Shown here in pieces: positions 10,019 to 19,540 of a stretch of 64,000 bases of DNA; the first letter of the stretch is position 1, and the number at the start of each line of letters is the position of its first letter. Both the position numbers and the translations under genes were made by a program. The stretch is taken from positions 620,001 through 684,000 of the forward strand of contig NZ_FNGA01000003.1 of the NCBI RefSeq assembly GCF_900101105.1. Reading direction: 5' to 3'. Source of the DNA: Maridesulfovibrio ferrireducens (lineage in GTDB: Bacteria > Desulfobacterota > Desulfovibrionia > Desulfovibrionales > Desulfovibrionaceae). Under the pieces are notes generated by a model that worked only from the letters and a program-made list of their open reading frames with translations, was not told where the DNA came from and made no database searches.

Positions 10019-10444
10019 TTACTTAACACTGAAAAGTTTTAATGGAGGCTTAGTTTTTCTTTTAGGTTTTTGATTTTTATCAGTGACTCCTTTAGGAATC
10101 TTTGCAAATAAATTTTCACAACTATAACATTCCCAGTGTTTGTCTCTTTCTTGTAATCTGATTAAAATACCTTCCTGATCATAACAGACCTGACAGTAAG
10201 GACCGGTTACATCAGAATCCTCTTTGATCCAATATTTTTGACCATCAAAATCCATGCACTCGGCAAGATCCAGAATATCAGAAACTTCTTTAATTTGAGA
10301 GCGTAACTCTTTGTTTTCGCTATATAGATCGAGGTAATCTTCTTGAATAATTTTTAAAAGATTTATTGCTTCTTCATTGCGTTCTTCCCGGAAGAGTTCA
10401 AGAACTTTGCGGAAATTAGTGGCATGAATGGTTTTATTTCTCAT
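10019..10444 (-). CDS. Conserved hypothetical protein with zinc-ribbon-like Cys pairs
   Basis: A 141-aa soluble basic protein that I do not recognise by name. The N-terminal 60 residues look helical with a likely coiled-coil (EEAINLLKIIQEDYLDLYSE). The middle carries two Cys pairs, CQVC and CYSC, spaced about 20 residues apart around a HWE segment, which looks like a small zinc ribbon of the kind seen in phage/restriction-associated and regulatory proteins. The C-terminus is Lys-rich and may touch nucleic acid. GAGGG lies 9 nt before the ATG. Flanked by its own terminator; divergent from the DUF493 gene. Confidence 0.75.
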   Translation of the reverse strand: MRNKTIHATNFRKVLELFREERNEEAINLLKIIQEDYLDLYSENKELRSQIKEVSDILDLAECMDFDGQKYWIKEDSDVTGPYCQVCYDQEGILIRLQERDKHWECYSCENLFAKIPKGVTDKNQKPKRKTKPPLKLFSVK

Positions 10445-10545
10445 GATATACGCCCTCTTTTGCTTACAATATACAAGGCAACTTAAATATTATATCGGCA
10501 GAGTGAGAATATCCTTTAGATATTGAACTATATTTTTTGCTGCCA

Positions 10546-10574
10546 TTGACAGGTTGTTGCAGGATTCATATATC
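10546..10574 (+). promoter_or_regulatory. Strong sigma-70-like promoter for the DUF493 gene
   Basis: TTGACA (10546-10551), a 17-nt spacer, and TATATC (10569-10574). Predicted transcription starts near 10581, about 100 nt before the gene, just ahead of an inverted repeat in the leader. Confidence 0.6.
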
Positions 10575-10582
10575 AACAATAC

Positions 10583-10620
10583 ATTTTTTAGCGAAATCAG
10601 TTTAATTTTTGCTAAAAAAT
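10583..10620 (+). repeat. 10-bp perfect inverted repeat in the DUF493 leader
   Basis: ATTTTTTAGC (10583-10592) and GCTAAAAAAT (10611-10620) are perfect inverted copies with an 18-nt spacer, between the predicted promoter and the gene. It may be a leader hairpin or a regulator binding site. Confidence 0.55.
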
Positions 10621-10680
10621 ATTGCTTTCAACAATGAACATTTTTCTTTCTAATAAAGAGGAATGAGATCAGGAGTAAAT

Positions 10681-10941
10681 ATGGACGAATCAATTAACAA
10701 ATTTAAAAGAGTTCTTGAAGAACATCATGAATGGCCTTGCGAATACACATTTAAATTTATTGTCCCTTCAAAGTCGCTTGATGAATTGAAAAGCCTTCTA
10801 GAAGGCATTGCCCATTCTGAAAAAGATTCCAAGACGGGCAAATATACCAGTGTAACCGCGACAGTTACCGCGGATTGCTCAGATTTTATTTTGAATTTTT
10901 ATCAGAAAGCTGCAACCATTGAAGGGCTTATTTCTTTATAA
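10681..10941 (+). CDS. DUF493 (YbeD-like) family protein
   Basis: A small 86-aa protein of the DUF493/YbeD fold, an ACT-like alpha/beta domain found in most proteobacteria whose role is unproven. The typical features are CEYTFKFIVP near the start and KYTSVTATVTADC in the middle. An in-frame ATG exists at 10663, but the ATG at 10681 has AGGAG 5 nt upstream, so I chose that. In E. coli ybeD lies beside lipB and a lipoate-linked regulatory role has been proposed; nothing here supports or excludes that. Confidence 0.82.
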   Translation: MDESINKFKRVLEEHHEWPCEYTFKFIVPSKSLDELKSLLEGIAHSEKDSKTGKYTSVTATVTADCSDFILNFYQKAATIEGLISL

Positions 10942-11221
10942 TTAAATTGTAAGAATTCACCGTTATGCAGGATGAAGGTTGACTTCCTTCTGTCCTTGTT
11001 TAAAAATGACGCGGCTTCATTATACATATATATAATAAATATATATTTTCGAGTTTGCTGTTTAAGCACTCTACTTAAGTTCAACCTACTATCATCTAAA
11101 GATTAATTATTAAATTAATGGTCTTTTTCGATGAAGTCGGGTGTTCTTAATTTTGATATTTTCGACAACTTAATAAATTTATCCAATGTTTTAAAGATAC
11201 TCCCGGAGGATTTTCTAAGCG
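10942..11221 (+). other. AT-rich intergenic region before ileS
   Basis: About 280 nt with no gene. It contains an imperfect hairpin (AGGATGAAGG with CCTTCTGTCCT, about 10968-10996) that may end the DUF493 transcript, then a very AT-rich stretch (11025-11050). No T-box motif was found ahead of ileS. GGAGG lies at 11206-11210. Confidence 0.5.
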
Positions 11222-14038
11222 ATGAGCGATTACAAAAAGACCCTGTGTCTGCCCAAAACAAAATTTCCAATGAAGGCAAACCTCAAACAGCGCGAACCTG
11301 AAATGCTTAAACGCTGGGAAGAGACCGGGGTTTATAATAAAATGGTCGAGGCTAATAAAGATGCAGAGCAATATGTTCTGCATGACGGGCCTCCGTACGC
11401 CAACGGGCACATTCACATGGGTACTGCCATGAACAAAGTGCTTAAAGACATCATCGTTAAATCCCGCAACATGCAAGGCCAGAAAGCTGAATACGTTCCC
11501 GGATGGGATTGTCATGGTCTGCCTATTGAACACAAGGTTTCGCAGGATCTTAAGAAAAAGAAAAAAGATCTCCCTACTCTTATTATACGTAAACTTTGCC
11601 GTGAATACGCACTTAAATATGTAGATATTCAGCGTAAGGAATTTAAACGTCTTGGCGTAATGGGCGCATGGGATAATCCATATCTTACACTGAAACCAGA
11701 GTATGAAGCAGCAACAGCCCGTGAACTCGGACGTTTCATGGAAAATGGTTCTGTAGTAAGAGGGAAAAAACCGATTCACTGGTGCTGCTCATGTAAAACA
11801 GCTTTGGCTGAAGCAGAAGTTGAACACGAAGATCATACTTCTCCTTCAATTTATGTCCGCTTTCCTCTAAATGATCCGAAAGTTCTGGAAGTTCTTCCTT
11901 CTGACATTTCATCTAAGATGGATTTGTCCCGTACATTTGTATGTATCTGGACCACTACTCCGTGGACATTGCCCGACAATATGGCAGTGGCTCTGCACCC
12001 TGAATTTGATTATTGCGTCGCCGAAGTAAATGGTGATTTTTACATACTTGCTGAAAGACTCCTTCCTGTTTGCGCAGAATCTTTCGGTTGGGATAAATAT
12101 AATGTCCTCGGAACCTTTGAAGGTGCTAAACTTGAGGGCGCTGTTGCGGATCACCCTTTCTACAACAGAAAGTCTCCTATAGTTTTGGCTGATTATGTAA
12201 CATTAGACAGTGGTACAGGCTGTGTTCACACGGCTCCCGGCCATGGTCGCGAAGATTTTGAAACAGGAAACCGCTACGGACTTGAAGTTTATTCTCCTAT
12301 AAATAATGACGGCGTTTTCCTCCAGGAAGTTGAATTTTTCGCGGGACTTAATGTTTTTGAAGCTAATCCTAAAGTAATCGAAAAGCTCGAAGAAGTGGGC
12401 AACCTGCTTGCACGGGAAAACATTACTCATTCCTATCCGCATTGCTGGCGTTGTAAAGAGCCGGTTATTTTCCGCGCAACCACACAGTGGTTCATTTCAA
12501 TGGAAAAAAACGACCTGCGCAAAAACACCCTTAAAGCTATTCAGAATGACGTAAATTGGATTCCAGCTTGGGGCGAAAATCGTATCTTCAAAATGATTGA
12601 AAACAGACCTGACTGGTGTATTTCCCGTCAGCGTAATTGGGGTGTGCCCATCATCGCCTTGATTTGTCAGGACTGCGACGAAGTATATAATGAAGCTAAA
12701 TGGGTTTTCTCTATAGTAGACGAATTTGAGAAGCACGAAAACGGTTGTGATTACTGGTTTGAAAAATCAGTTGAAGAACTGGCTCCTGCCGGACTCAAAT
12801 GTCCTAAATGCGGTGGAAATCATTGGGCTAAAGAAACCGATATCCTTGATGTATGGTTTGATTCAGGAACCAGTTTTGCCGCTGTTGTTGAAAAAAGACC
12901 TGAACTTAGATTCCCTGCGGATTTGTATCTTGAAGGATCAGATCAGCACAGAGGCTGGTTCCACAGTTCCCTGCTCGCCTCTATGGCAACTCGCAAAACA
13001 CCTCCTTACCGTACGGTTCTGACTCATGGCTATGTTGTTGATAAACATGGTAAAAAGATGTCTAAATCCATCGGTAACGTTATTGCGCCACAAGAAATCA
13101 TCGACCAGCATGGCGCTGAAATTCTGCGCATGTGGGTTTCAGCTGTAAACTATCAGGAAGATGTCAGAATTTCTGACGAAATCCTCAGCCGTCTGGTTGA
13201 TGCTTACCGTAGAATCAGAAATACCTGTCGTTACCTGCTCGGTAATCTCGACGGTTTCAATCCAGAAACCGATGCAGTCTCTGTTTCTGAACTTCTGCCT
13301 ACTGATCATTTTGCACTTGATTTGATCAAAAGACAGCATGAAGTTATTCAAAAAGCTTACACAGACTTTGAATTCCATAAAGTTTACCATACCCTGCATA
13401 ATCTTTGCACGACTGACCTTTCAGCTTTTTACCTTGATATCATTAAGGACAGACTTTATGTCTCCGGTGAAAAAAGTCTGAAACGTCGTTCAGCACAGAC
13501 TGTGCTTTGGCAAACAATGATGATGTTGCTTACGGATATGGCTCCAATCCTTTCTTTTACTTCCGAAGAAGTTTTCTCACATCTTCCTGAAGAAATGAAA
13601 TGCGGAGTTGATACTGTTTTTGCTATCCGTCCGAAACTTCTTACCCCTGCTCTCAGCAATGATGAGAGAACTAAATGGGAACTCCTGTTGGATGTTCGTA
13701 GAGAAGTAACTAAAGCAATTGAACCTTTGCGCAGAGAAAGAGTTATCGGTCACTCACTTGATACTCAAATTACTCTTTTCGCAGATGAAACAATCACAAA
13801 AGCTCTTGAAAGTGTTGATATGAGAGAGTTCTTTATTGTTTCCGGAGCAGAAGTTAAACCTTTAGCAGAAGCTGACAGTGACGCAGTTAAACCTGAAGAA
13901 CTTGAAGGACTTGCTGTTGGAGTTGTTAAATCCGAAGGTGAAAAATGCAGCCGTTGCTGGAGATATGACACCCTTGGATCAAACGCAGAACATCCTGAAC
14001 TTTGTCCGCGCTGTACAGCGGTACTTGCGGGCGAATAA
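11222..14038 (+). CDS. ileS: Isoleucyl-tRNA synthetase
   Basis: Class I aminoacyl-tRNA synthetase charging tRNA-Ile. The 938-aa length is typical of the bacterial type. The HIGH motif appears as HIHMGTAM after PPYANG (about residue 57), KMSKSIGN is present at about 610, and a C-terminal zinc finger with Cys pairs CSRCW and CPRC is present. [10 protein letters not shown] and the CP1 editing-domain motif TTTPWTLP are also present. Together with lspA and lgt downstream this forms the classical ileS-lspA neighbourhood. Confidence 0.98.
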   Translation: MSDYKKTLCLPKTKFPMKANLKQREPEMLKRWEETGVYNKMVEANKDAEQYVLHDGPPYANGHIHMGTAMNKVLKDIIVKSRNMQGQKAEYVPGWDCHGLPIEHKVSQDLKKKKKDLPTLIIRKLCREYALKYVDIQRKEFKRLGVMGAWDNPYLTLKPEYEAATARELGRFMENGSVVRGKKPIHWCCSCKTALAEAEVEHEDHTSPSIYVRFPLNDPKVLEVLPSDISSKMDLSRTFVCIWTTTPWTLPDNMAVALHPEFDYCVAEVNGDFYILAERLLPVCAESFGWDKYNVLGTFEGAKLEGAVADHPFYNRKSPIVLADYVTLDSGTGCVHTAPGHGREDFETGNRYGLEVYSPINNDGVFLQEVEFFAGLNVFEANPKVIEKLEEVGNLLARENITHSYPHCWRCKEPVIFRATTQWFISMEKNDLRKNTLKAIQNDVNWIPAWGENRIFKMIENRPDWCISRQRNWGVPIIALICQDCDEVYNEAKWVFSIVDEFEKHENGCDYWFEKSVEELAPAGLKCPKCGGNHWAKETDILDVWFDSGTSFAAVVEKRPELRFPADLYLEGSDQHRGWFHSSLLASMATRKTPPYRTVLTHGYVVDKHGKKMSKSIGNVIAPQEIIDQHGAEILRMWVSAVNYQEDVRISDEILSRLVDAYRRIRNTCRYLLGNLDGFNPETDAVSVSELLPTDHFALDLIKRQHEVIQKAYTDFEFHKVYHTLHNLCTTDLSAFYLDIIKDRLYVSGEKSLKRRSAQTVLWQTMMMLLTDMAPILSFTSEEVFSHLPEEMKCGVDTVFAIRPKLLTPALSNDERTKWELLLDVRREVTKAIEPLRRERVIGHSLDTQITLFADETITKALESVDMREFFIVSGAEVKPLAEADSDAVKPEELEGLAVGVVKSEGEKCSRCWRYDTLGSNAEHPELCPRCTAVLAGE

Positions 14039-14068
14039 GTCTAATCTTATTCATAATTAAAAAGACTA

Positions 14069-14108
14069 CATGCCCCCGCCCCCATAATTGAATGAGGACG
14101 GGGGCATG
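14069..14108 (+). terminator. GC-rich hairpin between ileS and lspA
   Basis: CATGCCCCCG (14069-14078) and CGGGGGCATG (14099-14108) are perfect inverted repeats around a 20-nt loop. Only a short, imperfect T tail (TTTGC) follows, so it may act as an attenuator or mRNA-stabilising stem rather than a full terminator. It overlaps the first in-frame ATG of the lspA frame (14092), arguing for the later start. Confidence 0.55.
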
Positions 14109-14127
14109 TTTGCAAAAAGGGTCTGCA

Positions 14128-14619
14128 ATGAAGAAATACTCACTGGCTGGAATTATTGCTGCAGTGATCATTATCCTTGATCAGGTTACCAAAATAGCTG
14201 TTCGCAACAATCTGGAACTGTGGTCTTCCAAAACATTGATTCCTGACTATTTCAATCTTGTTTACGTGGTTAATAAAGGAGCCGCTTTCGGTTTCCTCAA
14301 TCGCGGTGATATAAGTTGGCAACGAACTTTTTTTATCGTTGTGACGATCATTTCATTAGGAGCAATCACCATGTTGCTCAAATCAACAAATGATAAAGAT
14401 TTTTTTCAGATATCAGGTCTTGGCTTTATACTTGGCGGAGCGATCGGAAACTTAATTGATAGAATTCTCTACGGTGAAGTTACGGACTTCCTGGATATTT
14501 ATGTCGGGACATATCATTGGCCGGCATTTAATGTCGCAGACATTGCTATCTGCCTTGGAGCTTTAGCCATGATTATTTCAATTTACCGGAACAAGTCTAA
14601 TGCACCCGATACTGTTTAA
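14128..14619 (+). CDS. lspA: Prolipoprotein signal peptidase LspA
   Basis: Inner-membrane aspartyl peptidase that removes the signal peptide from diacylated prolipoproteins. The 163-aa protein has four predicted membrane helices; the catalytic motifs are seen as VVNKGAAFG, GGAIGNLIDR (Asp) and FNVADIAI (Asp). The frame opens at 14092 inside a hairpin; ATG 14128 after AAGG and beginning MKKYSLAG fits the family better. Overlaps lgt by 20 nt, so lipoprotein processing and diacylation are coupled. Confidence 0.95.
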   Translation: MKKYSLAGIIAAVIIILDQVTKIAVRNNLELWSSKTLIPDYFNLVYVVNKGAAFGFLNRGDISWQRTFFIVVTIISLGAITMLLKSTNDKDFFQISGLGFILGGAIGNLIDRILYGEVTDFLDIYVGTYHWPAFNVADIAICLGALAMIISIYRNKSNAPDTV

Positions 14620-15355
14620 CATTGGATCACTGCCGATATACAGCTACAGCGTATATCTCACAGCTGGCTGTTTGATGGCAATGGCGTGGACAATGAGAGA
14701 AGCTCGTCTCAAAGAGTTGCCCTTCACAATGGCTCCCGTTGCCGGAATTATTGCAATTGTCAGCGGACTTGTCGGGGCGCGTGCTCTTTATGTGGCTCTA
14801 TATTCACAGGAGTTCATTCATAATCCTGTTGAAATTTTATACATATGGCAAGGTGGACTTGTTTTTTCAGGGGCTTTTTTATTCGGATCACTCAGCGGGT
14901 TGCTTTTCTTGAAATCTCAAAAACAACCTTTATTACAATGGTTGGATTGCATTGCTCCGGGAGTAGCTCTTGGGCAGACAATTGGACGTCTAGGCTGTTT
15001 TTTTGCGGGATGCTGTTACGGAAAAACAACATCTCTTCCGTGGGGTGTTACTTTCTCCGATCCCGGCTCACTTGCGCCGATAGGACATTTATTGCACCCG
15101 ACTCAATTATACCATAGTCTGGCCGGGTTATTAACATTCGTTATTCTTCTTATAGCTAAGAATTTTATAAAAAGTGAAGGCGGATTAACAGGTTTATTTC
15201 TTATATTGTTTTCAGTGTGCAGATTTATTATTGAATTTTTCAGAGCTGATTACAGAGGCGAACTAGGCCCTTTCAGCTTAACTCAGTTTTTCACTTTGAT
15301 CTTTTTTTCAATTGGAATTTATCTGTTATTTATACATAAGCACAGGAGCGCATAA
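14600..15355 (+). CDS. lgt: Prolipoprotein diacylglyceryl transferase Lgt
   Basis: Transfers diacylglycerol from phosphatidylglycerol to the lipobox cysteine, the first step of lipoprotein maturation. The 251-aa polytopic membrane protein carries the Lgt signature GRLGCFFAGCCYG (about 133-145) and HPTQLYHS. It overlaps lspA upstream by 20 nt and the PLDc_N gene downstream at the TAATG. A lipoprotein gene follows in the same run. Confidence 0.96.
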   Translation: MHPILFNIGSLPIYSYSVYLTAGCLMAMAWTMREARLKELPFTMAPVAGIIAIVSGLVGARALYVALYSQEFIHNPVEILYIWQGGLVFSGAFLFGSLSGLLFLKSQKQPLLQWLDCIAPGVALGQTIGRLGCFFAGCCYGKTTSLPWGVTFSDPGSLAPIGHLLHPTQLYHSLAGLLTFVILLIAKNFIKSEGGLTGLFLILFSVCRFIIEFFRADYRGELGPFSLTQFFTLIFFSIGIYLLFIHKHRSA

Positions 15356-15591
15356 TGTTTTTGGGAAATATACCAACCCTTCCAGCCGAAACATGGATGA
15401 TTATCCTCGGCAGTGTCGGTTTTTTTGCACTACTTACCCTTTTTGCAATATGGGATGCATTTAAAAGAGAATTCCCTTCAAATATGGAAAAAGTAGGATG
15501 GATTCAGCTTGTAATTTTTATTCCTTTTTTGGGCTGTCTGGCATACTTTATTCTCGGACGAAACAGGGGGAAGAAATATGAAGAAAAATAA
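15355..15591 (+). CDS. Small PLDc_N-domain membrane protein
   Basis: A 78-aa protein made of two membrane helices (about 14-34 and 46-66) ending in FLGCLAYFILGRNRG. This is the pattern of the phospholipase D nuclease N-terminal domain that also precedes cardiolipin synthases. No HKD catalytic domain is attached. Such short proteins are common and of unknown role. Its stop overlaps the next gene by 14 nt. Confidence 0.8.
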   Translation: MFLGNIPTLPAETWMIILGSVGFFALLTLFAIWDAFKREFPSNMEKVGWIQLVIFIPFLGCLAYFILGRNRGKKYEEK

Positions 15592-16498
15592 TTTTATACA
15601 TCGCCTGCTTATTTCGATTTTGACTCTTTCCGTAATTACGGGGATGAGCGGATGTGTCACCACTTCTGATATGGAAAGCCTCAGAATGGAAGTAAGACAA
15701 AATAGAAGTCAGCTTAATAAAAAAATTGACTCCCTTGATCAACAAATGGATCAAGCGGATAAGTCTATTCGAAATGAGATAAAAACATCCAATAATCCAA
15801 TGCAGACCCGTCAGGCAAACATCTGGGTTGAAGTTAATTCCTTAAAGATGGATGTCGCCAAATTACAAGGATCGTTAGATTCTCTTACTCTCACCGTTCA
15901 AGAAATTAATGGTGGAGACTCTAACAGTACTATTTCACTTCGTGAACTTTCTCAGCAGTTTAGCCATATGCGCATGGCCCTTGAAAGCCAACTTGATATG
16001 GACTTAAACCTGATTAAACCTCATAATGAAAAGAAACATCCTGCATCGGTTTCAGCGACAATAAGTCAAGCAACTGGAATCGCGGCAGTCCTGGCTTCTT
16101 CTACTAAAAAAGAAAAAACGGCTGATCCCGCTCAAGCTCTCTATAACAAGGCTCTTGAATCCTTTAAAGCTAGAGAGTATAAAAAAGCGATTGTAGATTG
16201 GTCAGAGTTCACTAAAACCTTTCCTAAAAATAGCCTTGTACCGAATTCTATATTTTGGGAAGGAGAGTGTTACTACCAACTTAAAGACTATCCTAACGCC
16301 GCATTAAAATATCAAGTTGTTATCGCTAAGTATCCATCGAGCAACAAGTTTAAATCGGCGATGCTTAAACAAGGAATTTGTCTTATTAAATTAGGAAAAA
16401 CAAAATCCGGTAAATATATTTTGGAAGACCTTGTAAAAAAAGCTCCTGAATCAGCAGAAGCTAAAAGAGCGAAAGACGTTATCAAGAACCTAAAATAG
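15578..16498 (+). CDS. CpoB/YbgF-like lipoprotein with coiled coil and TPR
   Basis: A 306-aa envelope protein. It has an N-terminal signal with a possible lipobox ending MSGC (about residue 27), a long coiled-coil (about 30-110), a linker and a C-terminal tetratricopeptide region (about 185-305) starting AQALYNKALESFKAREYKKA. This is the arrangement of the Tol-Pal-associated YbgF/CpoB protein, which coordinates peptidoglycan synthesis and outer-membrane constriction. No tol or pal genes are nearby, so the Tol link is by architecture only. Overlaps the gene before it. Confidence 0.8.
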   Translation: MKKNNFIHRLLISILTLSVITGMSGCVTTSDMESLRMEVRQNRSQLNKKIDSLDQQMDQADKSIRNEIKTSNNPMQTRQANIWVEVNSLKMDVAKLQGSLDSLTLTVQEINGGDSNSTISLRELSQQFSHMRMALESQLDMDLNLIKPHNEKKHPASVSATISQATGIAAVLASSTKKEKTADPAQALYNKALESFKAREYKKAIVDWSEFTKTFPKNSLVPNSIFWEGECYYQLKDYPNAALKYQVVIAKYPSSNKFKSAMLKQGICLIKLGKTKSGKYILEDLVKKAPESAEAKRAKDVIKNLK

Positions 16499-16534
16499 CA
16501 TACCTTTATAAATCTTTTAATTGGAACAAATAAA

Positions 16535-16981
16535 ATGACTGAAAACAAAAATTTCAATAAAATAGTCCACTTGTCATTCCCTCCAACCGTTTCAGGTCGC
16601 CCTGTTATCTGTAACCTTGGTAAATTATATGATTTAAGTTTTAATATTTTAAAAGCAGACATAAACCCTCGCCATGAAGGGAATATGACTCTTGAAATTA
16701 CCGGACCTGAAGAAGAATTTCATAAGGGAATAAATTACCTGAAAGAAAATAGAATTAAAATCATACCGGTTACACAAAAAATATCCAGAGACGAAGAATC
16801 ATGTATGCACTGTGGAATGTGTCTTGCCATGTGCCCTACCGGAGCTCTTTCATTGGATATGCAGTCTCGCAAAGTTCTTTTTGAACTTGAAAAATGTACT
16901 GCATGTGGATTGTGCACCAAAATATGCCCCGTCAGAGCAATGGAAATTGATCCGCAGGAGAAAGAAAATAGGACTACATAA
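16535..16981 (+). CDS. NIL-domain protein with two [4Fe-4S] ferredoxin motifs
   Basis: A 148-aa protein. The N-terminal NIL domain (about 8-75) is the ligand-binding module otherwise found at the C-terminus of the methionine transporter ATPase MetN. The C-terminal ferredoxin half has two clusters, CMHCGMCLAMCP and CTACGLCTKICP. Similar NIL-ferredoxin proteins in anaerobes have been tied to methionine or homocysteine synthesis, but this is not established for this gene. The TAATG junction couples it to the PilZ gene. Confidence 0.88.
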   Translation: MTENKNFNKIVHLSFPPTVSGRPVICNLGKLYDLSFNILKADINPRHEGNMTLEITGPEEEFHKGINYLKENRIKIIPVTQKISRDEESCMHCGMCLAMCPTGALSLDMQSRKVLFELEKCTACGLCTKICPVRAMEIDPQEKENRTT

Positions 16982-17493
16982 TGGACCACACCACTAATTA
17001 TTCAAGCATAAAAACCCGGATCAAAGGATACGGAAGAATCTCTGCGTCCCTTAGCAATCAGCCTCTTTTTAGAGGATTCGGGGGTGGGAAAAAACATCCA
17101 GCTGAAGATCTTGATGACTCTAAGGTTCCAGAATGGTTGAGGGTTTATCTTATTGAAATTGATCGAAAACTTGATCAACTTCTTGGTGTTCAGAGTGTAA
17201 AAGATATTTCTCAAGATTTTCCAATTGATATTGAAGTTCTGGAAATTTCCGGTAACGGAATAACATTTAGAACGGATTCCAAATTAAAGCCCAAATGTGT
17301 CATGGAGGTTGTTCTTGTCTTGGATAAATTCCCTCTGCGTATGGTCAGTACAAAAGGAATAGCTGAAGCAGGACAGAATGCAGACACATGGTCTATGAAA
17401 TTTAAAAACATAAAAGAACATGACCTTGAGGCTATAATTAAATTCGTGTTCAGTGAACAACGCGAACGAATTCGGACCGATAAAATATCCTAA
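16981..17493 (+). CDS. PilZ-like domain protein
   Basis: A 170-aa protein. A central helix containing WLRVYLIEIDRKLDQLLG precedes a beta-rich domain with VLEISGNGITFRTD, matching the second half of the PilZ c-di-GMP motif (D/N-x-S-x-x-G). The RxxxR half-motif is not evident, so c-di-GMP binding is uncertain. The stop is 27 nt before the cheZ-like gene, suggesting a link between c-di-GMP and chemotaxis or motility. Confidence 0.72.
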   Translation: MDHTTNYSSIKTRIKGYGRISASLSNQPLFRGFGGGKKHPAEDLDDSKVPEWLRVYLIEIDRKLDQLLGVQSVKDISQDFPIDIEVLEISGNGITFRTDSKLKPKCVMEVVLVLDKFPLRMVSTKGIAEAGQNADTWSMKFKNIKEHDLEAIIKFVFSEQRERIRTDKIS

Positions 17494-17519
17494 AAACGAG
17501 ATCCCCGAAGGAGTGTACT

Positions 17520-18254
17520 GTGGTTAACGATGATCAAATCGTGCGAGACATGATGGAAAAAGTTTCTGCGGACCTGACTAAAAGCTTGAAAGAAAGCATT
17601 ACATTAGCGATCCAGAAAGAAATTTCCAAAAGCATGTCTAAAACACTTCTTGAAGGGGAATTTTATCGTCGAATTAACGAAGATCTTCAAAGCGGACTTA
17701 AAGATATTTATCAGGAAGTCGCAAAAGCTAAGAAAGGTCCAACATCATCTATATCAGTTTCAGTTGATGCGAACCCCGACGATTTGTTCAACGAAGCATC
17801 CGATCAATTGGATGCCATCATGCGAACAACGGAAAAAGCCACTCAGGATATAATGGATATTGTTGAAAAACTTCAGGATATGCAGTTCGCCCTTGCAGCC
17901 ATTGTTAAAGGCTTTGAATCTGGCGGAGTAAAAAAAGAACAACGTGAAGAGCTTGGTAAGATTAATCATACTCTTGGCGAAGATCTCATGAACATTATGA
18001 CAACGCTCAGTTTTCAAGATCTCACAGGACAACGAATCAAAATTATTGTTGATACCATTAAAAGCGTCGAAAAAATCGTTTTAGATTTGTACATGTCTAC
18101 CGGACTCAAAATTAAAGCTCGCGAAAAGACTCCGGAAAAATCACTTGAAGAATTGGATAAATTGGCCGAAACTCAGATGAGCGAATTACAAGGTCCAACA
18201 GAAGAAAGTGATCAAGGGGAAGTTGACGATTTACTCGCTTCTTTAGGCTTATAG
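17520..18254 (+). CDS. cheZ: CheZ-type chemotaxis phosphatase
   Basis: A 244-aa, mostly helical protein that should dephosphorylate CheY-P. The CheZ catalytic motif is clear as LSFQDLTGQRIKKI-like (LSFQDLTGQRIK, about 161-172). The extreme C-terminus GEVDDLLASLGL matches the amphipathic helix that CheZ uses to dock on CheY. The start is GTG (17520), with GAAGGAG 6 nt upstream. No other chemotaxis genes are in the window. It follows the PilZ gene in one transcript. Confidence 0.9.
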   Translation: MVNDDQIVRDMMEKVSADLTKSLKESITLAIQKEISKSMSKTLLEGEFYRRINEDLQSGLKDIYQEVAKAKKGPTSSISVSVDANPDDLFNEASDQLDAIMRTTEKATQDIMDIVEKLQDMQFALAAIVKGFESGGVKKEQREELGKINHTLGEDLMNIMTTLSFQDLTGQRIKIIVDTIKSVEKIVLDLYMSTGLKIKAREKTPEKSLEELDKLAETQMSELQGPTEESDQGEVDDLLASLGL

Positions 18255-18281
18255 TTACAATTTTATTAAAATATTTATTCA

Positions 18282-18325
18282 CAGATAAAGCCCTCTGTTT
18301 TATAAACGGAGGGCTTTATCTGTTT
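18282..18325. terminator. Bidirectional terminator between cheZ and the M20 peptidase gene
   Basis: CAGATAAAGCCCTC (18282-18295) pairs with GAGGGCTTTATCTG (18309-18322), extended by an inner stem to about 19 bp with a 3-nt loop. Confidence 0.88.
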
Positions 18326-18352
18326 AAAATAAAAAAAAGTAACTGGCTTTAA

Positions 18353-19459
18353 CTAGCTCTTCATAATTTCTGCAACCAATTCCGCGCAATCGGTCATGGA
18401 TTTAATTTTAATAAATTCCTCGACAGTGTGCACCTTGCTCATACCAATTCCGAGCGTCAAAACTCCATACCCTTTTCCATAAAGAATATTGGAATCACTG
18501 CCGCCTCCAGTTGAAACGCGACTGGAAGCAAGACTTATATTCTTACAGCTTTGTTCCACTTTAGCCAAAAGCATGCTGCTTTCGTCTACATGAAGAGCCG
18601 GATATGAAATTTCATAGTCAAAGTCGCAAGCTCCACCAAATTTGTCAGCTGCATCCACACAACATTTTTTCATATGATCAAGTTGACTCTGTAAGGATTC
18701 TTCGTTTGTGGAACGGGCTTCAGCAGAAAGCGTAACCTGCTCAGTTACAATATTTGTCGATCCGCCGCCTTCAATACTTCCGAGGTTGGCTGTAGTTTCT
18801 TTGTCGATGCGAAGCAGATTCATATGAGTGACAGCCTCAGCTGCAATCTGGATAGCACTTATTCCTGATTCAGGAGTGATGCCCGCATGAGCTGATTTAC
18901 CTTTAAAAACAATCTTAATTCCAGCCTTAGCGGGAGCTTTAATAACAATGGTACCAACCGCTCCGCCTGAATCGAGCACAATAACATTTTTAGCAGGCAA
19001 TAAAGTGGCGTCCATGTTTTTTGCGCCGTGCATGCCGGACTCTTCACAAATAGAAAACATTAAATAAATTTCTGGGTGAGGAATGGACTCTTCTTCAAGA
19101 TGTTTTAATGCCTCAATCATTACCGCCAGCCCTGCTTTATCGTCGCCGCCTAAAACAGTGTCACCCGAGCTGTACACAACGTCGTCTTTAACAACAGGAA
19201 CAACTCCGCAACACGGATTTACACAATCCATATGAGCAGAAAAGGCAATCGATTCTCCGTCACCCGTTGCAGGAATTCGAACAAAGATATTCCCGGTATT
19301 TCCGCCGCAAGCCTTTCCGGCATTATCCTTTATGATGTCATATCCTTTATCCTGCATCAAAGAGCAGAGATAATCTGCAACATCTTTTTCTTTGAGGGAA
19401 GGACTATCAATTTTAACCAAATCTAAAAATAAATTTAAAATTCTATCTCTATTAATCAT
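18353..19459 (-). CDS. M20 family metallopeptidase, PepT-like
   Basis: A 368-aa cytoplasmic zinc aminopeptidase of the tripeptidase-T-like branch. Visible motifs are SAHMDCVNP (metal His-Asp), GGDDKAGLAV (bridging Asp), ICEESGMHGA (catalytic Glu-Glu) and a dimerisation/lid region with GKSAHAGITPESGISA. It releases N-terminal residues from short peptides. Single gene between terminators; no operon partner. Confidence 0.9.
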   Translation of the reverse strand: MINRDRILNLFLDLVKIDSPSLKEKDVADYLCSLMQDKGYDIIKDNAGKACGGNTGNIFVRIPATGDGESIAFSAHMDCVNPCCGVVPVVKDDVVYSSGDTVLGGDDKAGLAVMIEALKHLEEESIPHPEIYLMFSICEESGMHGAKNMDATLLPAKNVIVLDSGGAVGTIVIKAPAKAGIKIVFKGKSAHAGITPESGISAIQIAAEAVTHMNLLRIDKETTANLGSIEGGGSTNIVTEQVTLSAEARSTNEESLQSQLDHMKKCCVDAADKFGGACDFDYEISYPALHVDESSMLLAKVEQSCKNISLASSRVSTGGGSDSNILYGKGYGVLTLGIGMSKVHTVEEFIKIKSMTDCAELVAEIMKS

Positions 19460-19540
19460 ATTGTACCAACTTTGAGTCTAAATATTTATGATATGCAAAA
19501 TTATCATTAATCTTTTAAAATGAACAAGAGAAATAACGGC

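Noticed and set aside
10942-11221. T-box or other riboswitch ahead of ileS
   Set aside because: No T-box bulge motif or terminator/antiterminator pair found; only AT-rich DNA and one imperfect hairpin.
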